NCBI RefSeq assembly: GCF_022376445.1
Contig: NW_025954997.1
Coordinates: 124,001 to 188,000, forward strand
Origin: Fomitopsis serialis
Taxonomy: Eukaryota > Basidiomycota > Agaricomycetes > Polyporales > Fomitopsidaceae
Direction: 5' to 3'
DNA: 64,000 bases
The notes under the pieces are model-generated. The model had not been told where the DNA came from, made no database searches, and saw nothing but the letters and a program-made list of their open reading frames with translations. Below, one piece after another: positions 1 to 13,037 of this stretch (the stretch's first letter is position 1; each line of letters begins with the position of its first letter). The position numbers and the translations under genes were made by a program.

Positions 1-1032
1 GTCGTGGTACCCTCACGCACACTCCCTCCTCTACTCTCGCGTCGAGATTCGGAACCGCAAATCGTACGACACCATTAGGATTCGTGGATCCCGGGAGGCG
101 TCCTTCCGATCGCTCTTTGAGCACACCACGGAGCTCGTACTCGTGAACGATCCCGAGTCTCAGTACACGCACGAAACTCCCCTCACAATCGGTGGCCTAT
201 TCCCCGCGCTTCGCACCATCACCTTCATCCACAGCCTCCGGTGGCTCACGCCCGGTTGGATGATAGTACCGATCGTCTTTGCCTCCGTTGAGAAGCTCGT
301 TTTACGGTGCTGCGATTTCCGGACGTTCACCGACCTTCAACACACGATCACAGCATTTCCTCGGCTTCGCGATCTTCGTCTGCATTTCCCTCTGTGCTCT
401 CTTCGGCACAAGGAGCTCCCCAACGCAGAGCAGGCTCTCCGGAGAAATAAATTGCTGAGGTTGAATCGGCTCCATCTCGTCGATTTCACCGGTACGCGCA
501 GAGACGTCGCTCTGCTGCTCCTGCTGCTGGATTGGATCGCATACACACCGTGTGTACTGGAGGGCACTATCACAGCGCTCGTCATACGGCCTGCTCTCAC
601 CTGGGTTCCCGACCTCTTGGGCGATGAACGCGTTGCGAAAGCCTTGCAGACGCTACTTTGTCAATTGGGGCCTTCCCTCATAGAGCTAGAGCTACCGGGT
701 CCACGTCGTCATGATGCGCCGAGTACGTATGATTTCACTCGGATAGTTCCTGCAAGTATGTCATACCTCCATATGCTCATCGCGTCTTCTGTTTTAGGCT
801 ACAGCCCAGACTTGTCAAACATCTAAGACTTCAGTCTCTGTCTGTCAGCGTTACTTGGGATGCCCATGAAGAGTACCTATCTTCAGTTCTTGATACTGTT
901 GCATCTCGCCGCATCTGTCGACTGTCAATCGCGGTCGAGATCAACGTAGAAGACAGCTCAGCTGGCTACATGGTTAGCGAAACCGTGGCTCCGTGGCCCT
1001 CCTCACCGCAGAGGATGTTGATTGCCACCTGA
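1..1032 (+). CDS. F-box/LRR-type protein, 3' part (5' end outside window)
   Basis: The frame is open to the left window edge, so the N-terminus (presumably with the F-box) is missing. The visible protein reads from SWYPHAHSLLYSRVEI, a segment typical of what directly follows the F-box in agaricomycete F-box proteins, through leucine-rich lines such as FPALRTITF, VEKLVLRCCDF and LRDLRLHF. The 5' frame stops at 826. A second frame starting about 808 (RLVKHLRLQSLSVSV) carries the LRR-like C-terminus to a TGA at 1030-1032, so an intron between about 727 and 809 is likely; its donor is ambiguous. Such proteins usually act as substrate receptors of SCF ubiquitin ligases. The F-box itself is not seen here, so the role is inferred from family resemblance, including to the F-box pseudogene near 48 kb. 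Confidence 0.6.
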
Positions 1033-2173
1033 CTCACCCAGCGAGTCTATCCGTCACATTCATGTGGACACTGCCGCACAAACTGTTGACAGATTTATAC
1101 TCAGAGTGAAATCTTTTGATATCGATCACGGGTATCACGGTGCACGAAGCGCGCGCGCAGACTCGGACTCGCTCCGAGTCGGGAGTTGGGTATGACCTGC
1201 TTCCACCACACATTTCAGACATACCGCGAGCTCGCACGTGGTGGCCGCTGGCCCTTGGCATTTGTCGACGTCGTACCTGGCAGAATGGCTTCGGGAATTC
1301 GATACGAGTGGTCTCATGACAAGGCGTACCTCAAGCCGATCCGGCAGCATGGGTTAAGTAGCGATCTCGTCTCTAACTGGAATTTCCATGATGATGATTA
1401 ACGACAACGCTACCTGCGCTTCAATGAAGCTCAGTAATATACCCAAGCACCGTTCGCCTGGGACTCGGCAATTCGGTAAGACAATTTTATTTCGTGTCGA
1501 AAGAGAAGTGCTCAAGAGGCAACTTGTACTAGACTCACGAACCCCACCCCCCAATTCCCCCGCGGTACAACCGTCCGTAGTGTGACGCTTTGTGGCACCC
1601 CGTTACCCCCACTCCGGGCTGAGTCCCCGGGACCTACAAGAACATGCGGGTTCGTAGCTTTGCAAGCTCGGAGGAGCTAAGGACGATGCCTCCTCCAGGA
1701 CAACTGTCACCAATATCTGGGGTGCTATGTGCCGGTGTAATTGTATATGTACTACTGTATGTGCTAGACAAGTTTGTCAACCACTTGTAGCCGAATGTTG
1801 TGACGGTCGAGCGATGAGATTTTGAGCTGTGTCGGTGGCATCTCGGAAAAGCCACGATCGTTGGGACCCACGGCATGCTATCCATGTCAATCAGCTCACT
1901 GATCATGAAAGTAAAATATATCCCAAGTTCGCCGTGACACCAAGAAACACCTCATTTGTTACGTGAGTGTACATTGTTTATTGAGCTTCGACGGCCAACC
2001 GTCTAGTGTATCATCTTGGGAAAGGCTAGTAGTATGTCTAGTAAGGTAGACTAACGTTTCATATCAGAGAACGAAGATGAATAGTGAAACATAGTACGCG
2101 AGGTTAGTATATGGAATGTCTATCTATATCATTGTCAGCCTTAGTGATCCGTGAGTGTAGTGGTATCCGAACC
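1033..2173. other. intergenic, no gene recognised
   Basis: Only short overlapping reading frames on both strands are present, without recognisable protein motifs. It separates the F-box-like gene (+) from the terpene synthase (-), which point towards each other, so it holds both 3' ends. Confidence 0.5.
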
Positions 2174-3289
2174 TTAGTCGTCGTGTTCTTGACGCTTCGG
2201 GTACAATTTGACGACACGAGTGCGTTTCACTTCTTCCCTCTGAACACCAAAGTAGCGCTGCGTCTCGAAGCTCCATTCGCAGTTGCCGACTACCCAGGTC
2301 TCCATGGCCATCACGTATTTCGCCACAACTGCATCCATTGGAGGGCCCCATGATGGAAGACGAGCTTTGTCAGCGAGAAAGCTGTCCATGAGCTGTTTGC
2401 AATGCACGCCGACAAGGTCTGCGGCGGTCTGCAGGTCGCAGTGCTTGGACTTCATCAAGACCGTCATGACGTTGTTTCCCGTGTGGCCCATCGCCTGCTC
2501 CATGTTGTAGGAGTAGAGATCCTGTTCATCTCTTAGCGGGTAGATCGGCTTTGGGTCAAAGTGGACTCACGTTCGACCAGCACACTATGTCGACGGCAGC
2601 AAGGTGGAGACGCATCATGACCGGGTGCTCGAAGATCTCGTCGGGCAGGTCAAGACCCAAGACGAAACCGAACAGTCCGAAGCAAAAGCGGACGGCGCTG
2701 TTCTCTCTGCGGAGCACGATGTACGCGTCCGGGTCAAGGACTTCGTCGCGCTCCCGCAGCTCCGCCTCAACGGCGAACGCGTTCACGTAGTCCTCGCAGT
2801 GCTTGAGCAGTCGGCGGTAGCACGCGGGCACGTTGAACTGCAGCAGCCTCTTGCGGAACCTAAGAGGGGTTTGTTGGTGACAGCGCAACCACATGATGTC
2901 ACATAGACTTACTCCTTGGTCATTTGAGCGAGTGCCGACCCGTCGTCCCAGTCGGGGGCGCGGAGAGCATTGAGGAAGACGCGCCCAGTATTGTATGCAT
3001 CCTTCCCATTCTGCTCATCGCTGACTTCGTCGACGGTAAATAGGATGTTGACCAAATCCATGGTAGTGCGCAGCTCTTCGTAGCCGGCGTAGGAGTAGGC
3101 GTGAGCGCAGAGGAGCTCGCTGCCTCCCTGCTGGAAGAAGGCGCGCTTGCGTTCGGACACGATCCTGTAGCTGTTGACCCAGGCAGAGGATGCCTTGGCC
3201 GCCCGCTCGAAGTGAGGGTTGAAGGAGCCCTTGAAGGGCAGAAGAGGGAAGAGGTCGGGGAGGATGAAGGACTCGGTCGCGGACGTCAT
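2174..3289 (-). CDS. Sesquiterpene synthase 1 (class I terpene cyclase)
   Basis: Three exons: 3289-2913, 2859-2571 and 2521-2174. Both introns have canonical GT/AG ends, and the spliced CDS is 1014 nt, giving 337 aa, the usual size for basidiomycete sesquiterpene synthases. The Mg-binding aspartate motif DEVSD lies in the first exon (about residue 90). The NSE metal motif NDLYSYNME is created exactly across intron 2. The basic RY pair near the C-terminus (ETQRYFG) is the usual pyrophosphate sensor. Expected reaction: ionisation and cyclisation of farnesyl diphosphate in the cytosol; the product cannot be predicted. No P450 or other tailoring gene lies next to it, so this is not an obvious terpene cluster. 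A paralogue with the same exon lengths lies at 45.1-46.2 kb. The reading frame is intact. Confidence 0.92.
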
Positions 3290-6200
3290 GTTGTATGAGA
3301 ACTGTGAAATTAACCTGCGGATGCTTGTGAGCTAGGGCTGTGGAAGAGGGAAGTGAGGAAAGCGGGAAGACGACGCACTCTTAAATATGATCCCGGTACG
3401 TCCGTCTCTTTCCATTGAGGGTGCGACGCACGTCCTAGCATTGACCGGCCGGCCGAGATAATTCGGAGTGATCATTTTCCGGTCAACCACAATACCGCTG
3501 ACTTCCCGGGCTCACGTCCGATCATGGGTGAACGTCATGGTATGTGTGCCCACTAATGAAACTGGCGCCCGAGGCGTTAGTAGTCGGACCGCTGGTGGCG
3601 CGCGCCACGAAGCCTAGCACAGGTTGGCTGTCTTGGGTTGAGAGCTTCCAGGCATTCGGTAAGGCAATTGCTGACACGCTATCCGTCTTGTGGGCTTTGT
3701 GTTACTGTAAAGCAACCGAGATCTGTAGAGCACGGAGATACTGTAGAGACCGATGTAGACGTGACACCGACGGGGCGCGGAAATTTGCGGGACTAATCGG
3801 GGCGCACGGTCTGTGAAACAACGATATGTGAGACTCGACAAATGGCGGACTCCCTGGGACGCCAGCTGCGAGGCCCTGACGCCAGAATCCTGTAAAAGCG
3901 TTGCCGCGTATACCGTATGTTTTTCAAGTCTCCGAGTCGCTGAGTGTCCGACAGCAATAAGAAACAATCTACAATCAATTCTAAGCATTCAACTTCATCG
4001 ATTATACCACGTACTGTGGCATCCCAAATGCACACCGAGCTTCCGACGGCGCAGCGGAGTCAAGGACGAGTACAAATAGAGGAAACGAGTCATCCGAGAG
4101 TCAGAAGAAATCGGAGCGCGTACCTGGAGATACTTTGAATCTCATCTGTTCGGCGTGAGATCTACGCGGTAGACAATGGATCTCGCGGATGACATGTAGC
4201 GCCTGTGACACCCAATGGCAGATGGCATTAGCTAGGCCGTGTCCATAGTTGCCAGCATTCCATAAGGCACGCCTTCCATCATTGATAGAGGCGTGATGGA
4301 CAAGATAGATCTAGGAATGTGGTAGCACAAGGTTCACGCCTGTACGACCGGAAGAACGTGAGCTGAAGGATCTCTGCCGGTAGCTGTAGAGCAAGACTGA
4401 CTGCAACAATCGTGGCTGCCACGCCACTGGATGATATTAAGCGACCTGAACGTTCACTTGGTAGGGGCTCCAGGGGCTCCGAACAAGGGCGTGGAATCGA
4501 AAGACGTTGTATGCGGCTAGTGAAGTTACCGACTGTCGGTTGGCGATTGAAGTGGAACGACGCCAATGCGATGGTGGGCACTCAGAGCATGCCGGTCTCA
4601 CGCAGTTCACGGAGGTAGCCATCTTCGCATCTACCGCGTTCTCGTTTTGCATGCGTCGGAAGGCCGTGTCGCAACAGTCATTCACAAGAGCGGGAGTTCT
4701 GTGGCGCATTGAATTATCTTGAGTACTCCCAGTTCAAGAGAAAGGATCTGCTATATTGACCTTATTCAACGCCACTATCCCCGAGGACCCGATATGGCTC
4801 CCATATGGACGATAACCCTCAGGTTAGCTGGTAACCCGAAATCGTCTACCCTCACAAGTGTGACCCGCGGAGCGCTGCACAAATACACAGCTCTAGTTAA
4901 CGCTCGAGCCGAATGGACAGATCAGCACTTACGGTAGCGAGACGTATTGACGCGGACGCTTGGCCAGACGCGTACTGCGTGCTTAGGACATGATACGTCC
5001 GAGACCGATGAGCGGAGGGCCTACAGTCTCTTCGCATAAATGAGTAAGTGCTCTTCAGCACGCTTGCTGCGCGGGTATCATTGCACTGACTGTGAGTGTG
5101 GAGACTAACGAGGCGTGTGTCGCCCCCATAACGCTGCACATTGCGGGCTCTCAAGCTATACCCACAACAGCACAGCGTCTCGAAGGTATGGTCTATACAG
5201 TACATGCGCTGCACATCACAGTGCCAATTTCCGAATCGTACTTGCGATAGTCCGGACCGCAGTAATTGAACTTAAAGCACGTCAGTCGCAGCCGGGACTC
5301 GGAAATAACAGGTGTCAGTTCAGTGATCGACCGGCTCTAACGAGTTTCCATTTTAATGATCCTCACCTGACACAGATTCTTGAATATAGTCTGCATGAAG
5401 ATCAATGACTGGGAGACAACGTGAGGAGGAGGACAGCGCAACAAGCACTGGCAGTCACCAGCAACCCCGGGCCAGAAAGCGAATATTCCCACGGTTACAA
5501 TGCCGTGTCCGACCGGGATCTCGGCCAGATGATGCTACGACACTAGTGAACACTGAAGAGCGACTCCAGAGGCTGAGTACATGAGAAATATGATAGAAAG
5601 ATAGCTATAGACGGCAGAAATGCGATGATGTACGATTCGTGTCAATCGGTAGAGTGAGTGACTGGTTCTGCATGCCCTGTAGGTCCAAGTAGTAAGGAGG
5701 AACCGAGATCCGGAACCGATACGGTACCACTCCATATAATCACATACCATACTCGTCAAGCAGCTGCCGCGACACTCTCACGGTTCTGCATACATGAAAG
5801 CAGCCGGTAAATACGCGAGGCACGCATATCTTAGTCGCTAGAGTTGCTTTTGTGTTGATTCTGAAACTGTCTCTGACAGCAACACTAGGACCAGAACTCG
5901 AGTAGGGCGCGGGCCGTCCAGTCGGACCGCAATCTGGAGCTGTTGTCGACACACAACAGCGCCTTGTGGCTACAGACTAGGCTGACCGCCTAAAACATGC
6001 CGTTATCCGCGAACCTGCGTGGTAGCGTGGCTTTGACTTCACGTAGACCGCGGATCATGAGCACTTGGCACAGCCTGAGCGCAGTAAGCTTATCATGCTG
6101 CGTAGAGCTATCTGGGGCACTGAAAGTATGATCTCGCGCTTCTGTTGAGCGGTGAGTGTAGACATGATCTCGACCCTCACGCATGTATCACTGGAAGAAT

Positions 6201-6384
6201 GGAAGAACTTCCTCAAGAATCGAACTACAGGTCACACTATGATCCGTATTCACCGGACAATGGGAAGCAGTCGACAAAGATCAACCGACTCACTGGGTCG
6301 CAACTAGCACAGCACAAGCATCAGTAGCGGAACGCGCGACCGACGTAGACTATCGTATTCGCCTCCGTGACAACCACTTCAACA
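3290..6384. other. 3 kb gene-free stretch
   Basis: I see no convincing coding exon. Reading frames are short, overlap on both strands and carry no motif I recognise. The piece nearest 3290 is the promoter side of sesquiterpene synthase 1 and shares a GACGCACT stretch with the upstream region of the second synthase. A weak F-box-like string (LPAEILQLTF, minus strand near 4.35 kb) is not enough for a call. Decayed mobile DNA is possible but not shown. Confidence 0.4.
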
Positions 6385-8804
6385 CTAACTGCCATCGACC
6401 TGCGTTCCGTTCTCCGTGCGCACTGGTAGTAGACGGCGCAAAGGGGCAAAATGCCGTAGGGCTCGTCTCCAGCATCCTGGAGAAGCAGGGCGACAGCTCC
6501 ATGAGGCGGAACAGCCGCGCAGTGAAGTTGCGTATGGCAGTGCCGTTGTCGGTATGGGTCCACAGATCCTACAAAAGTGATATGGTTAATCTGGGTATTC
6601 ACTTAAATGCTTGAAATCAACCATACCCGGACTGAGTATTGTCTACCCGCACGAACCCACGGTGATTCCGTCAAGTTGAAGAACATGTCTGCGGGCTCAT
6701 CTAGCGTGTTGAGCTACGACACTCAGACATCAGAGGCATACAAAATAGAATCAGGCAGCAATGAACTGACCAGCATGACCACGGTGCCATTCTCAGTCAG
6801 TCCACTCCAGTATTGCGCTGGATAAGAGCTATTACTCGTCCAGTCCGCCTTTGAGCCATATCTTTAGCAACACAGTGCATATAAGAGCATATTGCTTCGC
6901 GTACATTTATTCCCCACCGGAATGGCGATATGCTTGTCCCAACAGTGGGATCCTGGTTTATGGCGAGTATCTCGGTATTTTTGAAGATATCTATTATCTC
7001 AGGGGATGCGGCGGAGAGCTACGTAAACGAGGTGAGTTCACGTATGCAGAGACACGCAACTGTACCCACGTTGGTTCCGATCAGCAATGGCGACTTCAGC
7101 AAGGCCCAGGCCGTGAAGTGTGCCTTGTTCTCCTCATATGTCAGTTCGCCGTTGCCACTGGATGGACAATTTCAGCGAAATTGATAGAAGCATACAACAA
7201 CAAACGTACACTTCCAGCTTAGAGACATGCCACGAATGTCATTTGATATCAGTGAAATGGTCATTACTAGGAAACGCTCACGATGTCTATATCGTTCCTC
7301 CCGTAGAAGTTGGTATAGCCAGAGATAAACGAGGCACTGGCAGCGATGATTAACTCATCGGCACGTAAATAATCACTACTTACAGATTGATGATGCTCGC
7401 AATCGAATCCCAGGTGTCGGTGATGTCTCCATCGGCCTGTAGAGTGTCTCAATAGCGAGTCGACAATGTGTCATATATCACGTACCCGCCAACTATTGCC
7501 CACAGTGGCTCCCCAGCTATGACACGCACGCTCGATTATCTCGCACACGAAAATGGAAGCACGGGGCTCACATCCATACTTGACTCTGTCATGATACGTG
7601 TGAGTCAACAGTAACTTCCATCAGTCTGGCACGGTCGACATACCCAGCCCCACTCGCACAGGGAATATATCAGAGGTGGTTGTCCCGAAGAATTTGCGAG
7701 TTGGGCGATGGCATCGGCCATCCGTTGGTATTCTGAAATAAGTCGTCGCCATTATATCTTCAATCAACCCTGCTGAATGGCACCTACTTCCATACGTTCC
7801 TTGCCGGATGACATCATCGAACGGAACTTGACATGTACGCATTTGAGAATCACCGATGTCACCTATGCTGGTGAAGCCGGCACTCACTGTTGCAATTGTC
7901 GTACCTACACACGCATTAGTGCGAACCGCAGGTTTATAGAAGGTGACCCATACTTCAGATAGTCAAAACCCCAATTTTGGAACGTGGTGGCATCCAGGAG
8001 CTCATTGCTGAAGCTCCCTGGATAGCCGGCGCACGTCCTCCAACCTGAGTCGCTATACTGGAGCGTCTTTGTTAGTGTGGCCTTCAATCTGCCGGGTCCA
8101 TACCACGCACAATACCAGCTTGACTGGTCTGAATGTTAGCAACGACGCTGACATATATTTTGTTTAGAATACGCACAAGCCCATGTCATGAAGCTGACTG
8201 GTCAGGTTATTGAACCCGCTCGGAAATCTTTCTGCATCTAATGCGATCACCGGTGATGAGTACCACCATCACAATTTCCAATGAAAAGTGGTCCCGTACT
8301 AGGGGTGATCAAACCATCCGCTGTCCGATTCTTCTCGGCCCAGCAGTCGTCGAGGTTCACATGCGTATAGCCAACATCCTGGCAGCGTGTGATGCCCGTT
8401 AAGCTCGGGTGAAAAGAGTTCGAAAGAGGACCGAACTCACTTGCAAACCGAGCGACTGCATGAGCGATGCGGTCTCCAGGATAAGGTCCTCGTTTATGTT
8501 GCACTGTTGCTTATTCTGAGCCTCCGTCCAGACATCATTCCGATCGGACGACTTACGGCATACGCATTCCAAGCTGGGTAATGCCAACGGGGTTGATACT
8601 CTGTGGCTAACTGAGTGACAGACTGGACACTCACTGTTGTATCCCAACACTTCCATGTCAAACCACCATCAGTATCATATTAGAGAACATACAGCATCCC
8701 AACCTACCAGGCAGTCGAGCCACCCCATTGTCTAACGCCCGGACACTAGTGATGGCAACGAACAACGCCGCGAGAGATACTGCCACAGTGGATTTCCGAG
8801 CCAT
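6385..8804 (-). CDS. GH27 alpha-galactosidase 1, secreted; two 3' frameshifts as sequenced
   Basis: Starts at ATG 8804 with a signal peptide ([18 protein letters not shown]) followed by LDNGVARLP, the usual mature N-terminus. By splice sites the gene has about 17 small exons giving [117 protein letters not shown] and [17 protein letters not shown]. These are the GH27 hallmarks. The nucleophile is D of KYDNC and the likely acid/base is D of the GDITDTW segment. It should release terminal alpha-galactose from galactomannan or raffinose-type sugars outside the cell. Near the 3' end single bases are missing at about 6517-6521 and 6416-6422 relative to copy 2, breaking the last 60 codons. This is either an assembly error or early decay. 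Confidence 0.85.
7210..7217 (-). other. 8-nt microexon of alpha-galactosidase 1
   Basis: An exon of only 8 nt encodes the LEV of the conserved LEVGNG motif. It is flanked upstream by a CTAAG acceptor and downstream by a GTACG donor. Joining it restores DIDI-LEV-GNGEL in frame. The neighbouring copy has the same microexon at 10037-10044. Confidence 0.75.
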
Positions 8805-9154
8805 TTCGTCAAGCAGCGAGGGTGCACCCCACAGCCGGTTAAGACTGAGCCCCTTTATAGCACTTCCTCGACCCTCGTGCCGTACCCAGTGTGAAATGAG
8901 TCCGTTATAGACCATACCCGGCCCGGGAAGCAGCTGTCCATCCTCGGAGCGTGTGATGCATCTTGTGATCGACAGTTAAACTTCTGCTATTACCCCTCGA
9001 GTCTGAGCAGCGCATGGTCACCGCTCACAGCAGCAGCGCGAACAAGCTTGGCAGCTTTTCTCGGAAGAGTCCGCACCCACATTGGCAGCTCGCCACCTTC
9101 CATACAGTGTCCTATTGATCCAAGAGCGTCCATTCCATGGTCCTTTCGCCAACC

Positions 9155-11646
9155 CTAGTACTCCGTCGTACAGCCCCCATACACATATGAACCATTCTCC
9201 GTTCCGCACTGGCAGTACACCGCACAGAGCGGGTCGATCCCATCAGGTTCGTCGCCTGCGTCCTGGAGAAGCAGCGCGACTACACCGTGCGCCGGGACAA
9301 CCTCAGCGGTGAAGTTGCGGATGGCTGTGCCGTTGTCACTGTGGGTCCAGAGGTCCTGATAATGGGTCAGCACCGCCAGCAAACATAGGACTCAGTCGAA
9401 GGCGCACCCGGACGGAGTAACTCCGGCCCGCGCGGATCCAGGGCGACTCCGTAAGATTGAAGAACATGTCTGCCGGCTCGCTCAATGTGTTAAGCTGTCC
9501 CTACGAATTAGCACTGCATCGAAGAAATGCTCAAGACTGACCAACATGAACACGGTCCATTTTGACTGGGGCCGCTCCAATATTGCGCGGGGAAGGAACT
9601 GTTACTCGTCCAGTCCGGCTACCATACAGCAGCATCAGTGTATCAAATCTCTTGCACACGGCGTATAATCGGAAAGATACATACGTTTAAACCCCATCGG
9701 AACGGCGAGATGCTCGTGCCGACAACGGGATCCTGGTTGATCGCGAGAATTTCCGGGTTGGAGAGGACGTCGACAATTTCGGAGGACACTGCGGATAACT
9801 GCAACAGTCGACGCGTCAGCCAGTTTCATGAGAATATCATTGGTGAGCAACAGCGAGAGGAGGAAGGTCGGGAGAATCGAAGAGGGATGAACCGACGTTA
9901 GTCCCGATGAGCAGAGGCGACTTGAAGAGTGCCCACGCAGTGAAGTGCGACTTGTTCTCTTCATAGGTTAGGTCGCCGTTCCCGCTGATATGAGAATCAG
10001 TATCCAGTGCAGTGTGGCGAAGTATGCGTCACGTACACCTCGAGCTGGTTTACAGACACCAAGATTCAGTGAGATGTCAAGGGGCGATGTGAAAGGCTTA
10101 CAATGTCCATGTCATTGCGCCCGTAGAAATTCGTCGCCTGCGGGATGAACGATGCCCTGATGCATACATCAGCTTATAAGATTACGCACAAGTCAGCGGG
10201 GTCGAGAGGCGTACAGGTTGATAATCGCCGCGATTGAGTCCCAGTTTGCTGCGATGTCATTGTCAACCTGGATCTAATCGTGAGACCGCAGCTCATCCCC
10301 CCTGTTGTTGTAGAATGTACTTACGCGCCAACTGTTCGCCATCGAAGCGCCCCAGCTGACATCCCATCACCATCTACTGTTAGTTGTAAGTCCAGCGGAG
10401 TTCAAGGCACGCACAGCCAGACTTGACTCTATCAACGACTCCCGCGTCAGTCCCCGCGCTTCGCTCAAGATACGCGCGCGAGATCGCACTCACCCAGCCC
10501 CATTCACAGAGCGAATAGATGAGCGGCGGCTGTCCGGACGTGGAGCTGAGATTGGCAATAGCATCTGCCATGCGCTGGAACCCTGCGGAACGGGGTGGTC
10601 AATATTTTAACACGCGTTTCAAGGAGAACAAGTGTGGACTGACTGCCGAGTGTGCCCTCACGAATGATGTCATCGAAGGGTACTACATACAAGGAGTTGA
10701 CATAATCAGCGGTGCGCCCGGAGCGTCCAGAGTACGCACTGTAGCAGTTGTCGTATCTCAAGAGGCTACGTCAGGGGTTCTGCCTCAGCCGCGAACATCG
10801 TGGAACTCACTTCAGATAGTCGAAGCCCCAGTCCTGGAACGTTTCTGCGTCGAGGAGTTCATTGCTGTAGCTGCCAGGGTAGTCCTGGCACGTTCGCCAG
10901 CCCGAGTCAGAGTACTGCTTCATGTCAGCGCGCGACATTGGTGTATGGTGGCGGAATTACGTACGATACCTGCTTTACTGTTCAGTGAGGACACATCAGT
11001 ACTCGTGAACGCAGAACAGATGGGGTCTACACAGACAAGCCCATATCGTGTAACTGGGAGGTGAGGTTGATGAACCCGCTTGGGAAGCGCTCCGCGTCTA
11101 CGTTGCCCGTGAGCTCTGCCGCTGCAGCCGTTATGAATTATTGCGCACTCGCTTGTAGTACGCCGTCAGCACTCCGATTCTTCTCTCCCCAGCAGTCGTC
11201 GAGGTTCATCTGCGTGTAGCCGGCGTCCTGGCGGGCTGTTCAACCCTGCTTCGCCACAAACGTGGAGGACAGACGCACTTGCAATCCGAGAGACTGCATG
11301 AGGCTTGCAGTCTCCAGGATGATGGTATCATCAATGTTGCACTATGATTGTGCGCTCAACTCCATTGTGCACTCGAGAAGCAATTGATCGCGGCCTTCAC
11401 TCACAACGAAGGCATTCCAAGCTACAATCATGACGCAACTGTTCAGGAACTCGACACTCAGACTCAATCCACGGCTTTCTCACTCACTGTTGTATCCTAG
11501 GACTAAGCAGCGTTACTATCAACCAGGGCACTCCCGGCTCAGGGTACATGAAACTTACTTGGAAGTCGGCCAACACCGTTGTCTAACGCGAACGCCGACG
11601 GAGCCAACGCGGCAAAGCCAGCGAGCGTAGCGGTCGTGAACAGCAT
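9155..11646 (-). CDS. GH27 alpha-galactosidase 2, secreted; one frameshift as sequenced
   Basis: Starts at ATG 11646 with a signal peptide ([20 protein letters not shown]) then LDNGVGRLP. Exons match copy 1 one for one: [110 protein letters not shown] and [15 protein letters not shown]. It ends with [18 protein letters not shown]...CTTEY and TAG at 9155-9157. Catalytic aspartates as in copy 1. One base is missing at about 9555-9558 (QNG-TVFML), breaking the frame for one exon and the following part. The 11.6-6.4 kb pair is a head-to-tail tandem duplication. Function: extracellular hydrolysis of alpha-galactosides in plant cell wall galactomannan; substrate preference cannot be read. Confidence 0.87.
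10037..10044 (-). other. 8-nt microexon of alpha-galactosidase 2
   Basis: Eight nucleotides encoding LEV, bounded by an AACCAG acceptor and a GTACGT donor. Same position and length as in the tandem copy. Confidence 0.75.
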
Positions 11647-12312
11647 ACTGCTGGCAACCGGAGATGTGAGAGAGAAAGAACGTGCGCTGGAACCGTGCAC
11701 CACCTTATAAGCGTCCAGCGAACGCGGGAACCGCACCGGACGCCATGCAACGAAGATGCACTGTCGCTGCTTCGGAATCACATATAGAACACGGAAAGGT
11801 CTATTTGAGGTGCCCGTGACGTACCCTGTGATCGGGGCCGCACATGTACCGCTGCGTGAACATCAGCGAACAACGGAGAGGTCGCGATAATAATGGGCCA
11901 CCAGGTACCGAAAGCGGTCCAAAGAATCGGCGGCAGAGGCGAGCTGGCAGTCGGTCGCACCTAGAAGACCATCTCAGCAAGAGCATCAACGGCGTATCGC
12001 CCTCGCTTGAGCCTAGCGTTCCACTCACTGACGTATGTAGTATCGGATATCAGAGCCATTTGAATGCGCACCTCGATGTTGTGCCCATCGCATGATGATG
12101 TTTGCATCTCTGAAGGACACAGCTTCGTTCAACCAATTGAATGCTCCATGTGTCCTGCTCAAGGACAAATGGTTGACAAAGGGCACCGCTACTTCAGGCA
12201 CGACATGATGAAGGGCGCGAACCGCTCTACCCATCCGGCTTAGCCAAGTCTCACAGCACGCATTAATGGAAGCACCAGATCTCTAGTATTCCGCTTCAAC
12301 AGCAAATCTAAT
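11647..12312. other. intergenic between alpha-galactosidase 2 and QCR8
   Basis: Holds the promoter of alpha-galactosidase 2 and the 3' end of QCR8. No coding exon or clear regulatory motif recognised. Confidence 0.45.
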
Positions 12313-13037
12313 TTAGTGGCCACCCTGCGCGGCCAGGTGCCCTGCCTTGCTGTTGTGGAAGGCATCGTAGCGCTTCGCCCACGCGTACGTGCCGTAGCCT
12401 GAAAAACAAGAAAAGGATTAGTATGTATGTACATTTCCTCAGAGGTACACGGTAAGGTTCGAGAGAACATAAGCAGCTTTCACTCAAACGGCGAAAGCAA
12501 CGGTCCTCGAACACGTATGTGCGATGTAGGGAATGACCAAAAGTATTGAACATGATACTGACCGATAGCGACTGGAACGATCCAGTAGCCAACCTGGCCC
12601 GACAGGCGGCGGTAACCGTTGAAGACCCAGTTGCGGATGATATGATGCGTAGCGCGCTGCCTCATCGGGGACATGCCTGTGCAAACACACAGTAGCAACA
12701 CCAACGTCGCATAGCAAAGGATGGCACGGAGAATTAGAGTCAGTGGTAGTGGGAGAGCAAGACGAGTGCACGCACTGTACTGGACCAGGCCCTTCTGCCT
12801 GGGGAGCTCCTTGTCACCCCACCACAGGTTCTACATATGCGCCGCATCAGAACGCGTTCAAATATGTTTTGTCGTTTGCCCATAGCCATCGTTGGCCCTG
12901 ACGAACATGCAGCTGTTGATACTCACGTAGACCTTAGCTGGTACAACAAATTCAACATGAGCTTCGCGAAACACACTCCAAGCGTTCGTGCACGTACGTC
13001 CGGGCATGTCGCTACGACGAATATCCGTTGCTCGCAT
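12313..13037 (-). CDS. QCR8: Cytochrome b-c1 complex subunit 8
   Basis: Five exons: 13037-12998, 12927-12937 (11 nt), 12830-12776, 12676-12563 and 12398-12313. The spliced CDS is 306 nt, 101 aa, the normal size of this subunit. The protein begins MRATDIRRSDMPGPKVY, then NLWWGDKELPRQKG, YSMSPMRQRA, the family core WVFNGYRRLSGQVGYW, a membrane span (YWIVPVAIGYGTYAWAKRY), and ends NSKAGHLAAQGGH. It is the small ubiquinone-binding subunit of respiratory complex III in the mitochondrial inner membrane. The frame is fully intact. The 11-nt second exon supplies only part of one codon plus KVY and would be missed by most gene finders. Confidence 0.9.

Noticed and set aside
2174..3289. Terpene biosynthetic gene cluster
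   Set aside because: No P450, oxidoreductase or transporter directly flanks either synthase; the nearest genes are F-box, BTB and alpha-galactosidase.
4279..4581. Possible F-box remnant (LPAEILQLTF)
   Set aside because: Only ten matching residues, no downstream family features; could be chance.
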